Below, piece after piece: positions 60,844 to 64,000 of a DNA stretch of 64,000 nt. How positions within the stretch are numbered: the first letter of the stretch is position 1; each line of letters opens with the position of its first letter. Position numbers and translations under genes: made by a program. Origin of the DNA: Nannobrachium achirus (taxonomy: Eukaryota > Chordata > Actinopteri > Myctophiformes > Myctophidae). The notes under the pieces were generated by a model. That model was not told where the DNA came from, did not search any database, and worked only from the letters and a program-made list of their open reading frames with translations. The DNA lies in NCBI GenBank assembly GCA_963921795.1, contig OY997642.1, positions 37,242,340-37,306,339 on the forward strand, written 5' to 3'.

Positions 60844-61618
60844 CAGGGGCGTCACAAGGGGGGGAAAGTGGGACTGAGTCAATAGGGCCCAAGGTGGAGG
60901 GGCCTTAATTATTTTATACTTTAGCTAGCCCGCGCTGCGAGCTTGTAGATCTGCTATTTTTGAAAAGGTCGTGAAAATGTGTGTAAATCTTTGAATACCG
61001 GTATATGTATTTTTTTAAGCAAATATTTGTAACTCAAAGACGCACCTCTTCAGACTCCACCTAAACCCATAGCACTACTGTAACACTCATTGACCATACA
61101 TGAAGCTACCGTAGTTAGCATTTTAGGGCTTAGAAACATTTTTTTTTTTACTGATTAGGTGCATGGTCTTACCTATGTTATTGTTATTTCTAGATTGATA
61201 TTCCTATGCATTTGTTATATTGTTGTTGATGTACTGACATATTATCTTGCTTATTATAGTGATGTATTACCTTGCTTATTGTAAGTCGCTTTGGATTAAA
61301 AGCGTCTGCTAAATGCCTAAACTGTAAAATGTAAACTGTAACTCAAATGTTGCTTCTGGGGTGTCCCTGGAAATAAATATTTTGAGATGGAGGTCCGTGG
61401 CCAAATACATACAGTATCATTTTGGGGGTCCTTCACATGAAAAGGTTTGAGCACCACTGACATAGAAACATATGTTTTTCAAAAAAACTTACACAAAATT
61501 TAATGTTCCCGACTTTTCAAAAATAGCAGATCTACAAGCTTGCAGCGCGGCACTCAGTTAAAGCACAAAATGTGAGTGAATCCCTGTACCCAGGGTGACA
61601 CCCTGTGTGACACCCCTG
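60844..61618. mobile_element. Composite hAT element with separated palindrome arms and inserted LINE tail
   Basis: Termini CAGGGGCGTCAC and ..TGTGACACCCCTG; flanks TCAGCAGT / TCAGCAGC (60836-60843, 61619-61626) form an 8-bp duplication with one mismatch. Inside, GCGCTGCGAGCTTGTAGATC (60934) and TAGCAGATCTACAAGCTTGC (61526) are the two arms of the recurring palindrome in outward order, ~550 bp apart. Between them lie an L2-like 3' tail (GTAAGTCGCTTTGGATTAAA, AGCGTCTGCTAAATG) and the right end of a CAGTGGT-type hAT element (GGTTTGAGCACCACTG). Confidence 0.75.
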
Positions 61619-61626
61619 TCAGCAGC

Positions 61627-63420
61627 ACAGGGGAATTGAACGACATTGAATGGAGTGAGTGATATTTTCTTGCACTAATTGAATGACATAGACTTGAGGC
61701 ACAACAGTGGAATACGTCCCGATGTGAATTCACTGTGTTTACAATTAGGCCCCAACACTAACAGCGCAAAAGTGCTTTCAGGACTGAAATGGAAAAATGT
61801 AGCTGCCCAAGGGACAGCAACAAAACATAATATGAAACAACAAAATACCCAAAGGAGGAGATGTATAACGCTGAGGGTTGAGGATGATGAGAGGCAAGTA
61901 TATTTCTGGGCTCACTGCCATGGGGAAGAGGCTGCAATGTTGTGGTCTTGATAGACTGGTGCATTCTTCCCAGATGCTCTACTCTTGCAAGGCTTTTCCA
62001 CCCTTTTCTTTTGTTTAGGATTCTGCCGACTGCAGAATGGCATATCTCACATACAGTAATCTCCTAACCGTGAGGCTGGAATGACTGCAAAGACTGCACA
62101 GTTGTGACTGCAATTAGCATGAAATGCCTTTGTTTACCAAAACACAACACTGAGTGCACACCGAAATGCTGGTCCTTTGTAGATAGAGGTAAGTAAGCCT
62201 TCCTGTCTTTTGGTTGTCTCACACCACTTAGCTGTAAAACAAATTATGGCACAACAAAAGTATCCAATACAGAAACACATTTCATTTGTGAGAAACAAAC
62301 ACCTGTTTTGATTCAAAAGATGTTGCATTCTGAGGCACACTGGTGGGTGAGGTCAGTGTGCAGACTCAGGTTTGATTCCAGCCATGTGTTGCATGTATTT
62401 TATCTCATTCCTCTAAATACTCAGGTTCCTGTGATACACAAAGAAAAACTAAAGGAATACAATGCTATTAATAAATAGCATCCTCTTACCTTCAGGATTT
62501 GGTACCCTTACAGCAACAGAAACAGTAACAGCAACAGTCACGTTTCCAACAAGTGGGGTTCCGTGTACATGTCATTTTAGGTTTTCATTTTGTGTGAAAA
62601 GTTTATTTTTCACTTCCAATTTGTAGATTATGGTCTATAGAACAATTTTGGTTCGAGTGTCAAGACAGTAGATTGAAGAAAAATATATTTTTTGCCCTAT
62701 TTCCAAAATGACCAAAATCGGAATTGTGTTTTTTGAACAGTGTCTTAGTTTTCCCACAATTGCTGTGTAATATATATTTTTGCCAGACCCATGAAATGGG
62801 TAGGCCTACATAAGCAAATGTCTGTCCGGGTTTTCTATATAAAGGGTATATATGATGATGACATGATGATGACATGCCTACAAAAGGCATGATGTCATAA
62901 ATGATGATGACAGACAGGGGGTTGGTAGAACCGGGGTCTGGCACAACCAGGTTGACCTGGTCTAGTTTATTGCTATATCAAGTCAATACTGTGTGAGGAA
63001 TCAATTGGAGTCAAATGTTTCTTTTGAATATTATGTTATTATATGATATTTCACACAATGAGACAATAACATGGTTATTACACTCATACAAAACAATACA
63101 GTTACATCTTTTTCCTGTACCACAATATAGTGCCATTGGCTTTAACAACTACTAGAACAATATTTTAACAAAGACAAAAAAATCTAACACCTATATACAG
63201 TCTGTTCTGGTCTAGCTAGTTCTCACAAGTAGGCCTACATTTGCACAGATGTGTGCATTTCAACTTTTCTTTCATGTAACTGCAACGAGTGCAGGTTGGC
63301 ATACAAGCACTTTTACAAGTGCACTTCACACTTTAATATATCCTTGGCAAGAGGCAGAGTGGTCCAAATGGGACCACTAATCCCATAATCAGTGGGACTG
63401 TGGACGGGCATCATGGACCT
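61627..63420. other. Intergenic stretch, nothing firmly recognised
   Basis: AT-rich. A weak B-box-like phrase (CTCAGGTTTGATTCCAGCC) at ~62366 might mark an old SINE. Several direct GATGATGACA repeats near 62855-62910. Confidence 0.3.
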
Positions 63421-63427
63421 GAATGAA

Positions 63428-63895
63428 CCAGTAAGACTCCCTAATCGGGAGATAAGCGACCATCATGTCGCATACACAAACTTTAGAAGGCAAAGGTAGC
63501 CAATCAGGAGGGAATATGGGAAATGGGACTGATCTATGTTTTTTTTATATATATTTTTATACTTTTTATTGCAATAATTTCAATTTTACATTTAATATTT
63601 GACATTTTATATCCATATATGCAATTATTTTCTTTTCTCTTTTTGGAGTGGTGAAAGCACTCCCAATAGACAGGTATGTCTGTGGGTGGCTGGCTGGCTG
63701 GCTATGTGGCTGGCTGGCTATGTCTGTAGCCTGGCAATACCTCTAGTGGCCACACACAACACACATGTTAAAGGAGGGGTGCTGTTTAGCAGGCCAGGCA
63801 CACTCAACACGCACGCACGCACGCACGCATGCACACGCATGGTATAGCTGCTCAGATTCACCACTCCACTTCGAACCGAGGTTTGATTTTTTTTA
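63428..63895. repeat. Dispersed repeat copies at the right edge
   Basis: CAGTAAGACTCCCTAATCGG (63428) repeats the 45515 element. The (TGGC)n tract near 63688-63720, ACACATGTTAAAGGAGGGG and (GCAC)n (63811-63840) match 4.75-4.9 kb. 63841-63890 is the inverted partner of 57400-57449. Confidence 0.65.
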
Positions 63896-63953
63896 ATATA
63901 ACACGTGCAGAAAAAGACCCACCACCTACTTAAACACACAATAGGAAATGCAT

Positions 63954-63991
63954 AAAATAAAATAAAATAAAATAAAATAAAATAAAATAAA
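63954..63991. repeat. (AAAAT)n microsatellite
   Basis: Seven or more perfect AAAAT units near the right edge of the window. Confidence 0.9.
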
Positions 63992-64000
63992 GAGGCTTTT

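Overview
This window is vertebrate nuclear DNA, almost certainly from a ray-finned (teleost) fish. Coding sequence is confined to short exons with GT-AG junctions separated by long introns. The intergenic and intronic DNA is packed with fish-type repeats: hAT miniature elements with 8-bp target duplications, TTAA-flanked elements, tRNA-headed SINEs, CR1/L2-like and other LINE relics, and very long CA/GT, GA and GTGC microsatellites. I cannot name the species. No bacterial, viral or CRISPR features were seen.

Two protein-coding genes are supported, arranged tail to tail. At the left edge, on the + strand, are the last four coding exons (484-2978) of an essential (alkali) myosin light chain, best matched to myl4. 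A small 3' untranslated exon follows, with a poly(A) signal at 3765. On the - strand all twelve coding exons of a class B1 GPCR, the corticotropin-releasing hormone receptor crhr2, can be assembled from 47099 (ATG) down to 10664 (TGA). All exon phases agree and the product is 415 residues. The receptor gene spans 36 kb. Its second intron alone (46756 to 22211, about 24.5 kb) fills more than a third of the window and is a sink for repeats. One receptor intron (after exon 4) appears to use a GC donor.

Layout: 1-3.8 kb myl4 3' half with two intronic hAT elements; 3.8-8.5 kb intergenic repeats; 8.5-47.1 kb crhr2 (3' UTR, then exons 12 to 1 going right); 47.1-64 kb an intergenic graveyard of transposons with no recognised host gene.

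The most unusual signal is a 45-85 bp near-perfect palindrome, with arms carrying GATCTACAAGC and its complement, that recurs about 16 times (whole, halved or decayed). It sits inside several otherwise unrelated transposon families and also alone, and several copies are bounded by TA. A second family (TIR starting CGTCGTTGTCGGG) carries this palindrome at its centre and shows 4-bp A/T target duplications. Within crhr2 intron 2 a 4.7-kb block (34.1-38.8 kb) holds six copies of a ~245-bp core arranged as two ~0.7-kb and two ~1.4-kb higher-order tandem units. Nested insertions at 3.0, 20.2, 23.4, 48.1, 50.0 and 60.8 kb give a relative order of element activity.
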